Positions 18,245-25,458 of a DNA stretch of 64,000 bases are shown one piece after another (the first letter of the stretch is position 1; every line of letters starts with the position of its first letter). The DNA is from Bradyrhizobium lupini (GTDB lineage: Bacteria; Pseudomonadota; Alphaproteobacteria; Rhizobiales; Xanthobacteraceae). Both the position numbers and the translations under genes were made by a program. Under the pieces are notes generated by a model. It did no database searches. It saw nothing but the letters and a program-made list of their open reading frames with translations, and had not been told where the DNA came from. The DNA is taken from assembly GCF_040939785.1 (NCBI RefSeq), contig NZ_CP162553.1, positions 682,001 to 746,000 of the forward strand. Direction: 5' to 3'.

Positions 18245-18269
18245 AACTAGAGCAACGGCATGCCGTTCC
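18245..18269 (-). promoter_or_regulatory. EcfG-type general stress promoter candidate
   Basis: On the minus strand GGAAC (18269-18265) is followed after 16 bases by aGTT (18248-18245). The alphaproteobacterial general stress sigma factor EcfG recognises GGAAC-N16/17-cGTT, so only the C of the -10 differs. It lies about 73 bp upstream of the first tiny gene. A 14-bp perfect palindrome AACGGCATGCCGTT overlaps the -35. Confidence 0.55.
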
Positions 18270-18309
18270 TACCGACGACTGCAGAGAAATTTTCCGCAAG
18301 GTGTAAGTC

Positions 18310-19580
18310 TCAGCAGGCCACTGGCTGGGAACGAACCAACATCGATCCAGCTGATGCTGTCGCCTGTGCTGCGTGGCCGTCGGGCGCGACAGGGAGGTTC
18401 GCGATCGCTCGCATGCCCGGTCGCTTGCGCCAGTGGATCTGAGACACGTCCACAGCAAAGCCAAGCCGCGGCCATCGCACAAACAACGCTTCCAGGGCAC
18501 ACGCTGCCTCGATGCGCGCGAGTTGATGGCCGAGGCAGAAATGGATGCCCGTTCCGAAGGACATGTGACGGTTCGGCTTGCGCGCGGGATCGAGGCTCTC
18601 GGGGCGCTCATGCATCGCCGGGTCCATGTTCGCGGCGGCGAGCATCACCATGACGCGATCGCCCTTCTTGAGACGCACGCCCGCGAGCTCGATATCCCGC
18701 CTCACATAGCGGGGCTTGGAGAACTGCACCGGCGACACGAAGCGCAGGAATTCCTCCACCGCAAGCCCGACGCGGCTCCAGTCCTGTGCCAGCCAGTCGC
18801 GGACGCCGGGATTTCTGAGGAGCTCGTAGACAGAACCGCTGATGAGATGCGTGGTGGTCTCGGAGCCCGCCGCGAGCAGTAGGAACACCATCGACACCAT
18901 TTCGTCCGGCGTGATCTGGCCGCCCTCGCGCTCGACCTGAACCAGCTCCGCGATCAGGCCTTCGCCGCCCCGCACGCGGGCAATCTGCAGCTGCCGTTCG
19001 AGGTAGGCTCGCATCTTGCGGAACGCGAACAGCATGCGGAAGAAGCTGGCGACGTTCGTAAGTGAGGACATCGTATTGGCCCAGGCGATGAAGCGGGGGC
19101 GATCGGCCAACGGCAATCCGAGCAGCTCGGAGATCACCGCGAGCGGCAGGATGCGCGCATAGCGCTGGACGAGATCGGCCGGGCTTCCTGCCAGGAACAG
19201 CTCGTCGGCGAGACCGTCCGCGATGGCGCGGATGTGCGGCTCCATCGGACGATCGCGCGGCGGCGGAAGGCCTCGTCAACAATGCTGCGCAGCCTTGTGT
19301 GGTCAGGCTCGTCCATTGTCAGCATGTTGTTGGCGATGGTTCTGACGTAGTTCGGCATCCACCAGCGCAAACCCGCGACGTCCCCATCCTCCTTGCGCAG
19401 CGTGAAATCGGTGCCGTCCTTCAGGACCTGCGCGGTGGCCTCATGGGTCGTGGTGATCCAAACATCGCCGACGAGAGGAAATCGCGCCGCGACCACAGGA
19501 CCGGACATGCGCAACGTTGCGATCGCCTTGGGCGGATCGCGAAAGAAGGCCTCGCTGGTGAAATCGAGGCGTGGTGCCAT
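18310..19580 (-). pseudogene. Cytochrome P450, split by a single-base frameshift
   Basis: The N-terminal 110 or so residues (MAPRLDFTSEAFFRDPPKAI to SIVDEAFRRRA) are in one frame and the remaining 310 (from about MEPHIRAIADGLADE) in another; the switch is at about 19245-19262 in a GC-rich run. Restoring one base would give a 423-residue P450 with every landmark: I-helix AGSETTTH, ExxR (EEFLR) and haem-ligand loop FGTGIHFCLG. Class I bacterial P450s need a ferredoxin and reductase; neither is adjacent. Because other genes here have similar indels, sequencing error is a serious possibility. The substrate is unknown. Confidence 0.85.
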
Positions 19581-19689
19581 GTGATCACCGAAGCGGTTGA
19601 CGGGGTCTCACCAAGATGGTGCACGACGCCGCCCGCGCAAGGGATACGGAACCTCCGCTTCGGCTTCGGTGCAGGCGTGAGAGTCGAGT

Positions 19690-20016
19690 CTACCCCCGCC
19701 CCGGCGAACGCGGGCCGATCTTGCGCTGCTGCTGGTTGGTGTAGGCGTCCCAATTGCTCCAGCTGCCGTTGCTGAGGCTTCGCAGGTCGGTGGTGAGCGG
19801 ACGGCGCGTGCGCTTGTCGTGATCGGCGATCACGCGCTCGGATTGCAGGATCTTGCGCTTGAGTTCCCCGAGCGCCTTCTGGGTCTGGCCGTTCCGCTTC
19901 GAAGACGCGATCTCGCCCATCGTGAAGCGCGCGGTTTCGAGCGTCTTCAACTCGGCGCGGTTCTTCTTCAACTGAACCCGGTGCCAGGCGATATTGCTGT
20001 CGCTGTCCGCAACCAT
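19690..20016 (-). CDS. Conserved-looking hypothetical protein
   Basis: 108 residues, basic and helical at the centre (WHRVQLKKNRAELKTLETARF, KRKILQSERVIADHDKRTR), suggesting a short coiled coil, with a Gly/Ser/Asn-rich tail. I do not recognise the family. ATG 20016 is preferred over upstream in-frame codons because the downstream sequence has regular codon structure and GGAG lies about 10 bases ahead. Confidence 0.55.
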   Translation of the reverse strand: MVADSDSNIAWHRVQLKKNRAELKTLETARFTMGEIASSKRNGQTQKALGELKRKILQSERVIADHDKRTRRPLTTDLRSLSNGSWSNWDAYTNQQQRKIGPRSPGRG

Positions 20017-20121
20017 GTGGGAACTCCGCTGATCCGTTCCCACAGTGTATCGCGTGCCGAATCGACGCCGCAACGGGCGCGCGGCGGCGAAAATACGGTC
20101 TTCTTGCGCGGGGTTCCGGGC

Positions 20122-20895
20122 TCAGCGCTCGGCGAAGGCCTTTTCGACCACGAATTGGGCCGGCTCGCCGTGATTGCCCTCGACAAGACCCCGCTCGCCG
20201 AGGAGCACGCGGGTATCCGCCACCAGCGCCGGGCTGCCGCAGATCATGACGCGATCGTGGGCGGCTTCCAGTGCCGGCAGGCCGATGTCGGAAAACAGCT
20301 TGCCCGAGGTGATGAGATCGGTGATGCGCCCGCGATTGCGGAAGGGATCGCGCGTCACGGTCGGATAGTAGATCAGCTGGTTGCGGATGTACTCGCCGAT
20401 CAGCTCGTCCTTGGGCAGCGTCTCGGTGATCATCTCGCCATAGGCGAGCTCCTTCACGTGTCGGCAACCGTGCAGCAGCACGACCTTCTCGAACCGCTCG
20501 TAGGTTTCGGGGTCCTTGATCACGCTCAGGAACGGCGCAAGGCCCGTACCGGTGCCGATGAGGTAGAGGTTGCGGCCGTCTTCCAGATTGTCGATCACCA
20601 GCGTGCCGGTGGCCTTGCGGCTGACGATGATCTCGTCGCCTTCCTTTAGATGCTGGAGCCGTGAGGTGAGCGGGCCGTCCGCGACCTTGATCGAGAAGAA
20701 CTCCAGCGTGTCCTCGTAATTGGCGCTGGCGACGCTGTAGGCCCGCAGCAGCGGCTTCTCGCCGACCTTGAGCCCGATCATGGTGAATTCGCCGTTGCGG
20801 AAGCGGAAGGTCGGGCTGCGGGTGGTCTTGAAGGAGAACAGCGTGTCGGTCCAGTGGTGGACGCTCAAAACGGCTTCCTGATTGAAATTGCTCAT
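20122..20895 (-). CDS. fpr: Ferredoxin-NADP+ reductase (Fpr type)
   Basis: 257 residues of the bacterial subclass of plant-type FNR. FAD binding is shown by LLRAYSVASANYED (RxYS motif, about residues 49-62), NADP binding by LYLIGTGTGLAPFLSV, and the C-terminal nicotinamide region by RVMICGSPALV followed by VVEKAFAER. It transfers electrons between NADPH and ferredoxin or flavodoxin. Divergent from the enamidase homologue and sharing a palindromic operator with it (20961-20976), it could supply reduced ferredoxin to the 6-hydroxynicotinate reductase encoded at 30227-31684; that partnership is inference. Confidence 0.9.
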   Translation of the reverse strand: MSNFNQEAVLSVHHWTDTLFSFKTTRSPTFRFRNGEFTMIGLKVGEKPLLRAYSVASANYEDTLEFFSIKVADGPLTSRLQHLKEGDEIIVSRKATGTLVIDNLEDGRNLYLIGTGTGLAPFLSVIKDPETYERFEKVVLLHGCRHVKELAYGEMITETLPKDELIGEYIRNQLIYYPTVTRDPFRNRGRITDLITSGKLFSDIGLPALEAAHDRVMICGSPALVADTRVLLGERGLVEGNHGEPAQFVVEKAFAER

Positions 20896-20960
20896 CTCAC
20901 CCTTCCGTGGCGCGTCGTGGCGGTTTTCAAGGCGGCAGCTATGCGTCGTTTGTATCCGAT

Positions 20961-21003
20961 CATTTGTATACTAATGAATAATCCGGCTTGATCCCGCGGT
21001 CAA
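20961..21003. promoter_or_regulatory. Divergent fpr/enamidase promoter with 16-bp palindromic operator
   Basis: Operator CATTTGTATACTAATG (20961-20976) is self-complementary at 14 of 16 positions. For fpr (minus) a TTGACC (-35, 21003-20998) and TATTCA (-10, 20980-20975) are spaced by 17 bp and the operator begins at the end of the -10. On the plus strand TATACT (20967-20972) inside the operator can serve as the enamidase -10. A related half-site, CGTTTGTA, lies at 20947-20954. Two similar palindromes occur at the other nicotinate promoters. Confidence 0.7.
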
Positions 21004-21051
21004 GGCTGCCCAAGATCGGAAGCGTTGCAGTTAAGGACAAGGACCCATTCC

Positions 21052-22248
21052 ATGGCGCATGACGCACCCCAGGCCACCGGACCCTCGAAGCTCGTGATCC
21101 GCAATATCGGCCTGATCCTGTCCGGCGCGCTGGAAAAGCCGATCCTGGACGGCGACACCATCGTCGCCGAGAACGGCAAGATCACCGCGATCGGCCGCTT
21201 CAAGGACCTCAACACCGAAGGCGCGACCACCATCGTCGAGGCCAACGGCACCACGGTGGCGCCCGGCCTGATCGACAGCCATGTCCATCCTGTTGCGGGC
21301 GACTGGACGCCGCGCCAGAACCAGATCGGCTGGATCGACAGCAATTTGCATGGCGGCGTCACCACGATGATTTCCGCCGGCGAGGTGCATATGCCCGGCC
21401 GCCCGCGCGACGTCGTGGGGTTGAAGGCGATGGCCATCTTCGCGCAGCGTGCATTCTGGAATCTGCGGCCTGGCGGCGTGAAGGTTCACGCCGGCGCGCC
21501 TGTGATCGAGTGCGAGATGGTGGAGGAGGACTTCAAGGAGTTGGCCGCAGCCGGCGTCAAGCTGCTCGGCGAAGTCGGCCTGGGCGGCGTCAAGGACGGC
21601 CCCACGGCGCGAAAAATGGTCGGCTGGGCCCGCAAATATGGCATCCAGAGCACGATCCACACCGGCGGTCCTTCGATCCCCGGCTCCGGATTGATCGACA
21701 AGGATGTGGTGCTTGAGGCAGACACCGACGTGGTTGGCCACATCAATGGCGGTCACACCGCGCTTCCCGACGACCAGATCCGCTGCATCTGCGAGGGCTG
21801 CAAGCGCGGCCTCGAGCTCGTTCACAATGGCAACGAGCGCTCGGCGCTGTTCACGTTGCGCATTGCGCGCGAGATGGGCGATCTGCACCGCGTCATCCTC
21901 GGCACCGATGCGCCGGCCGGCTCCGGCGTGCAGCCGCTCGGCATTCTCCGCATGGTGTCGATGCTGTCCTCGCTTGGCGACCTCCCGGCCGAGGTCGCGT
22001 TTTGCCTGGCGACCGGCAACACGGCGCGGATGCGCGAATTGGATTGCGGCCTGATCGAAGTGGGCCGCTCGGCCGATTTCGTCATCATGGACAAGGCGCA
22101 GCACTCGGCCGGCAAGAACATTTTGGACAGCGTCCAACTCGGCGACCTCCCCGGCATCGGCATGACCATCATTGACGGTATCGTGCGCACCCAGCGCAGC
22201 CGCAACACCCCGCCGGCCGGCAGGGTGCCCGAGGTGGTGGCGAAGTGA
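21052..22248 (+). CDS. ena: Enamidase homologue (1,4,5,6-tetrahydro-6-oxonicotinate hydrolase)
   Basis: 398-residue cyclic amidohydrolase. It shows the ordered motifs of Eubacterium barkeri enamidase as I remember them: IDSHVHPVAGDWTPRQ, LHGGVTTMISAGEVHMPGRP, GVKVHAGAPV, LLGEVGLGGVKD, HTGGPSIPGS, HINGGHTALP, GTDAPAGSG and SRNTPPA. Enamidase is an Fe-Zn enzyme that hydrolyses 1,4,5,6-tetrahydro-6-oxonicotinate to ammonia and 2-formylglutarate. The HVH pair, the GEVG Glu, later His residues and the final TDA Asp needed for metal and catalysis are all present. ATG 21052 is chosen because AAGGACAAGGA lies ahead. Context with nicAB and the reductase homologue supports this role over a generic amidohydrolase. 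Confidence 0.85.
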   Translation: MAHDAPQATGPSKLVIRNIGLILSGALEKPILDGDTIVAENGKITAIGRFKDLNTEGATTIVEANGTTVAPGLIDSHVHPVAGDWTPRQNQIGWIDSNLHGGVTTMISAGEVHMPGRPRDVVGLKAMAIFAQRAFWNLRPGGVKVHAGAPVIECEMVEEDFKELAAAGVKLLGEVGLGGVKDGPTARKMVGWARKYGIQSTIHTGGPSIPGSGLIDKDVVLEADTDVVGHINGGHTALPDDQIRCICEGCKRGLELVHNGNERSALFTLRIAREMGDLHRVILGTDAPAGSGVQPLGILRMVSMLSSLGDLPAEVAFCLATGNTARMRELDCGLIEVGRSADFVIMDKAQHSAGKNILDSVQLGDLPGIGMTIIDGIVRTQRSRNTPPAGRVPEVVAK

Positions 22249-22255
22249 CGCAGCC

Positions 22256-22273
22256 GGAGCGGCTCGCCGCTCC
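22256..22273 (+). terminator. Hairpin after the enamidase gene
   Basis: Perfect 7-bp stem GGAGCGG/CCGCTCC with tetraloop CTCG, 8 bp after the stop codon. No T-run follows, so termination strength is uncertain. Confidence 0.45.
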
Positions 22274-22356
22274 CGTGCTCCCTTGACAGCATTGAACAAG
22301 TCGTCGGCCTGCTGCGTCTAACGCAGGCAGTTCATTGCTGGAACGCCGAGGGAGAC

Positions 22357-23046
22357 ATGAAGAATTCGTCGCGGATTGCCGCCGGTGTAGCCGGTGCGGT
22401 CGGAGGTTATGTCGCGACCTTTGTGCTGTTTTCAGTGCTCGATCTGGGCAACCGGGCGGACCCGATCACGTCTGGCCTGTTGGCACTGTTCGTCTACTCA
22501 CCCATCGGAGCGATCGCTGGCGTGGTGCTTGCCAGCTGGCTGGTGACGCGTTCCGGCACGGATGCAGGCAATAGCGGTCTCGCGCGCAACAGCCTGAAAT
22601 CGCTTGGTGTCGTGGTCCTGCTTTGCGTGGCCGCCGCCGCCACCTACCTGGGCGTCGCGTACATGACGGCCACGCCCTGGCTCAACCGAAACGGCGCCAC
22701 TCCTCTGCTCGTCTTCGAGGTTCGCCTTCCGGCCGGCGCAACAGTGCCGAAATCACCGCAAGATATCACCATCGAATTGCAGACGGACCTCAACACCATG
22801 CCGGGCGAATTGAACGCAGCTGGCTTCCATAGTGACGGCGATCAGCCCGTCATCGCAGGCGAAGTCGAACTGGCGTTCCGAACCTCGCACCGGCAACTCG
22901 CCGTCAACATCCAGGGACAGCCCAGCCGAATCTACCCGATCGGATTGACGGCCTCGGCTCCGCATACGCCGGAGTTCGGAACGTGGCGGCGGCTCGCCGA
23001 TGGCAGCGAAATCCGCTATCGCGCAAAATGGCCGGGGAAGACGTAG
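22357..23046 (+). CDS. Hypothetical membrane protein
   Basis: 229 residues. Three hydrophobic segments (about 7-29, 40-66 and 84-106) are followed by a soluble, probably periplasmic, C-terminal domain of about 120 residues beginning LLVFEVRLPAGATVPKSP. I do not recognise the family. ATG 22357 follows GAGGGAG. It converges with the small secreted-protein gene at 23052; nothing links it to the nicotinate genes beyond position. Confidence 0.65.
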   Translation: MKNSSRIAAGVAGAVGGYVATFVLFSVLDLGNRADPITSGLLALFVYSPIGAIAGVVLASWLVTRSGTDAGNSGLARNSLKSLGVVVLLCVAAAATYLGVAYMTATPWLNRNGATPLLVFEVRLPAGATVPKSPQDITIELQTDLNTMPGELNAAGFHSDGDQPVIAGEVELAFRTSHRQLAVNIQGQPSRIYPIGLTASAPHTPEFGTWRRLADGSEIRYRAKWPGKT

Positions 23047-23051
23047 CAGGA

Positions 23052-23441
23052 TCACCGCGGTTTCGCTATCTCACAACGCACATAGGTCTGGCGCTTGCCC
23101 GGCCCGACCGGGCTGTTGTCCATCACCAGCTTGCCGTCCGCGGCAATGGAAACCCGGGGACTGGAGCGATACTTCTCACCCTCGCCTTCGCAGGCGAGCT
23201 TCATTTTCCAGGCGAGCTTCCCGTCGGCAGTGATCTCGCTGGCGCGGCACCGGGTCTCGTACCAATAGAGACGGTTGCCGCCCTCGATGCTCATGCGGTT
23301 GGCGCTGTCCTCGTCGCGGCAATCCTTTTTGGTTGACGCCCAGAACCCCTCATAGGCTTGCGCCGCCGGGGCGGGGGCAGACTGGCCCGCCAGCATCACA
23401 CTCATGCCCAGAGCCATAGCAAACCGGGTCGCCGCTCTCAT
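23052..23441 (-). CDS. Hypothetical secreted protein
   Basis: 129 residues with a signal peptide (MRAATRFAMALGMSVMLAGQ..., cleavage near APAAQA, residue 28). The mature part has four Cys (KKDCRDE, TRCRAS, LACEGE, VRCEIA), probably two disulfides, and a beta-rich pattern, and begins YEGFWASTKKDC, a start seen in several small rhizobial exported proteins. Function unknown. Confidence 0.65.
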   Translation of the reverse strand: MRAATRFAMALGMSVMLAGQSAPAPAAQAYEGFWASTKKDCRDEDSANRMSIEGGNRLYWYETRCRASEITADGKLAWKMKLACEGEGEKYRSSPRVSIAADGKLVMDNSPVGPGKRQTYVRCEIAKPR

Positions 23442-23483
23442 GTCAAAAACCTCGACAAGACCTTCACCGAGGTTAGTCGCGCC

Positions 23484-23969
23484 TCACCGCAGCTTGTTCA
23501 ACAGCGCCATCAGCATCTCGCGCTCCTTTGCCTCGAGCGGCGCCAGCGTCTCTCGTGTGATCGCAAGCGCATTCGGCGCGACCTTTTCCGCCAATTGCTG
23601 GCCCGCGCGCGTCAGGCTGACCAGAAGCCGCCGTCCATCCTCCGGATCCTGGCTGGTCTCGGTGAGGCCGCGCGCCGTCAACCGATCGATCACGCCCTTG
23701 ATGGTCGCCACGTCCATCGCCGTCAGGCGCCCGAGCTGGTTCTGCGAGCATGGCCCGGCCTCGGCGAGCTTCGACAGCGCCGCCCATTGCGTCGGCGTAA
23801 TGTTGGTGCCGATCTCGCGAGAGAAGATCGCGCTGTGGCGCTGCCAGACCTGGCGAAGGATGAAGCCGACCTGCTCGTCGAGCACATAAGGCGGCTTTGC
23901 CGGTTTGACGCTTTTCTTCGCCGCGACGCTTCTCGCCATCCGCTCGATGCCCTTGCCCTTTGCCTTCAC
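23484..23969 (-). CDS. MarR-family regulator, probable repressor of the nicotinate genes
   Basis: 161 residues with a basic N-terminal tail and a winged helix-turn-helix: ITPTQWAALSKLAEAGPCSQNQLGRLTAMDVATIKGVIDRLTARGLTE is given here in parts: recognition region LGRLTAMDVATIKGVIDRL, wing QDPEDGRRLLVSLT. Its GTG start (23969) overlaps the livF stop, so it is the last gene of the ABC-transporter operon. MarR proteins bind 16-20-bp palindromes, and three such palindromes mark the promoters of the nicotinate genes, including the one driving this operon, so it may repress itself and the whole set. In Pseudomonas putida a MarR protein, NicR, controls nicotinate genes. Confidence 0.85.
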   Translation of the reverse strand: MKAKGKGIERMARSVAAKKSVKPAKPPYVLDEQVGFILRQVWQRHSAIFSREIGTNITPTQWAALSKLAEAGPCSQNQLGRLTAMDVATIKGVIDRLTARGLTETSQDPEDGRRLLVSLTRAGQQLAEKVAPNALAITRETLAPLEAKEREMLMALLNKLR

Positions 23970-24670
23970 AACGACAGATGCGCGTCGCGGATATCCGGAC
24001 GCGCGTCGAGCTCGGCCATGGTGCCGCCGAAGCAGATGCGGCCGCGCTCGATGATATAGGCGCGATCGGAGATCAGCCGCGCAAAATGCAGATTCTGCTC
24101 GGAGACGACGATGCTGACGCCCTCCTTCTTCATGGTCAGGATGGCCTCGACCATCTGCTCCACGATTTTCGGCGACAGGCCTTCCGAGGGCTCATCCAGC
24201 AGCACCAGCGATGGATTGCCCATCAGCGTGCGCGCGATGGTGAGCATCTGCTGCTCGCCGCCGCTCATGCGGCCGCCCGGGCGATTTTTCATCTCGCCGA
24301 GGTTAGGGAACAGCGAAAACAGCTTGTCGCGAGTCCAGTGCGGCGCGTTCGGGCGCTTCGGCTGGCGGCCGACCTCGAGATTCTCTTCCACCGTCAAATC
24401 GGTGAAGATACGCCGCTCCTCCGGCACGTAACCAAGCCCATCCCGCACGATCTCATGTGTCGGACGCGCCGAGACATCCTTGCCTTCGAACATGATCCGT
24501 CCTGAGCGCTGCGCGACGAGCCCGACGATCGAGCGAAACGTCGTCGACTTGCCGGCGCCATTGCGGCCGAGCAATGCCACGACTTCCCCCTCGCCGACTT
24601 CGAAGCCGATGTCGAACAGGATATGGGCCGGGCCGTAATGACTATTGAGGTCCTGCACCGTGAGCTTCAT
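23966..24670 (-). CDS. livF: Branched-chain-type ABC transporter ATPase (LivF)
   Basis: 234 residues, complete ABC ATPase: Walker A GRNGAGKST (about 36-44), signature RMSGGEQQML, Walker B LVLLDEPSEGL and the LivF-typical SEQNLHFA switch His region. It powers the importer with LivG. The ATG at 24670 overlaps the livG stop; longer readings to 25108 only reuse livG sequence in another frame. Part of the probable nicotinate uptake operon. Confidence 0.92.
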   Translation of the reverse strand: MKLTVQDLNSHYGPAHILFDIGFEVGEGEVVALLGRNGAGKSTTFRSIVGLVAQRSGRIMFEGKDVSARPTHEIVRDGLGYVPEERRIFTDLTVEENLEVGRQPKRPNAPHWTRDKLFSLFPNLGEMKNRPGGRMSGGEQQMLTIARTLMGNPSLVLLDEPSEGLSPKIVEQMVEAILTMKKEGVSIVVSEQNLHFARLISDRAYIIERGRICFGGTMAELDARPDIRDAHLSL

Positions 24671-25458
24671 GCCGATGCTCCCTCGCGATGCCCGGCCTCG
24701 TAAAGCAGGCCCTCGCCGAGGTAGACCGCCTGCACTTGCGGATTGCCGCGGACCTGGGCGGGCGAGCCCTCGGCGATCAGCGTGCCGCGGTTGAGCACGA
24801 TGATGCGGTCGGCGTGCTCGAACACCACGTCCATGTCGTGCTCGGTGAAGAGAACGCCGATCGATTTTTCCCGGGCGATCTGCGCGGTCAGCCGCATCAA
24901 ATCGACCCGCTCGCGCGGCGCCATGCCGGCGGTCGGCTCGTCCATCAGCAGCAGCTTTGGCTGGTTGGCGAGCGCGACGGCGAGCTCGAGCCGCTTGAGA
25001 TCGCCATAGGCAAGCTCGCCGCAGGGGCGATCGGCGTAACCGCCCATGCCGACCAGCTCGAGCAGTCGCCCGGCTTCGCCGCGGTCGAAGTTCGGCGCCG
25101 AGCCCCAAAGATTGTACAATTGCTTGCCATGCGAGATCAGCGCGACTTGCACGTTCTCGCGCACCGTCATGGTCGCGAAGGTCGCGGTGATCTGGAAGGT
25201 GCGACCCACGCCCATCCGCCAGATCTCGCGCGGCTTCCTGCCGGTTGTGTCCTCGCCGAGCAGGCGGACGTGGCCGGTATCAGGCTTGTTCTGGCCATTG
25301 AGCATGTCGAAACAGGTGCTCTTGCCCGCGCCGTTCGGTCCGATCAGCGCCAGGATTTCACCGGCGCGCAGCGAGAACGAGACGCCGCGCACGGCATGGA
25401 CGCCGCCATAGGATTTGGTCAGTCCTTCGACCGCGAGAAGTGGGGGCGCGACGCTCAT
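24667..25458 (-). CDS. livG: Branched-chain-type ABC transporter ATPase (LivG)
   Basis: 263 residues: Walker A GPNGAGKST (about 39-47), the LivG-typical GVGRTFQITATF segment, signature LAYGDLKRLELA, Walker B LLLMDEPTAGM and switch FTEHDMDVVFEHADRI. ATG 25458 and its TGA both overlap neighbours by 4 bp, so translation is coupled from permease to LivG to LivF. The signature is LAYGD rather than LSGGQ, as is normal for this subfamily. Confidence 0.92.
   Translation of the reverse strand: MSVAPPLLAVEGLTKSYGGVHAVRGVSFSLRAGEILALIGPNGAGKSTCFDMLNGQNKPDTGHVRLLGEDTTGRKPREIWRMGVGRTFQITATFATMTVRENVQVALISHGKQLYNLWGSAPNFDRGEAGRLLELVGMGGYADRPCGELAYGDLKRLELAVALANQPKLLLMDEPTAGMAPRERVDLMRLTAQIAREKSIGVLFTEHDMDVVFEHADRIIVLNRGTLIAEGSPAQVRGNPQVQAVYLGEGLLYEAGHREGASA

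Noticed and set aside
25111..25120. ATTGTACAAT palindrome
   Set aside because: It is inside livG with no promoter-like context, so probably chance.
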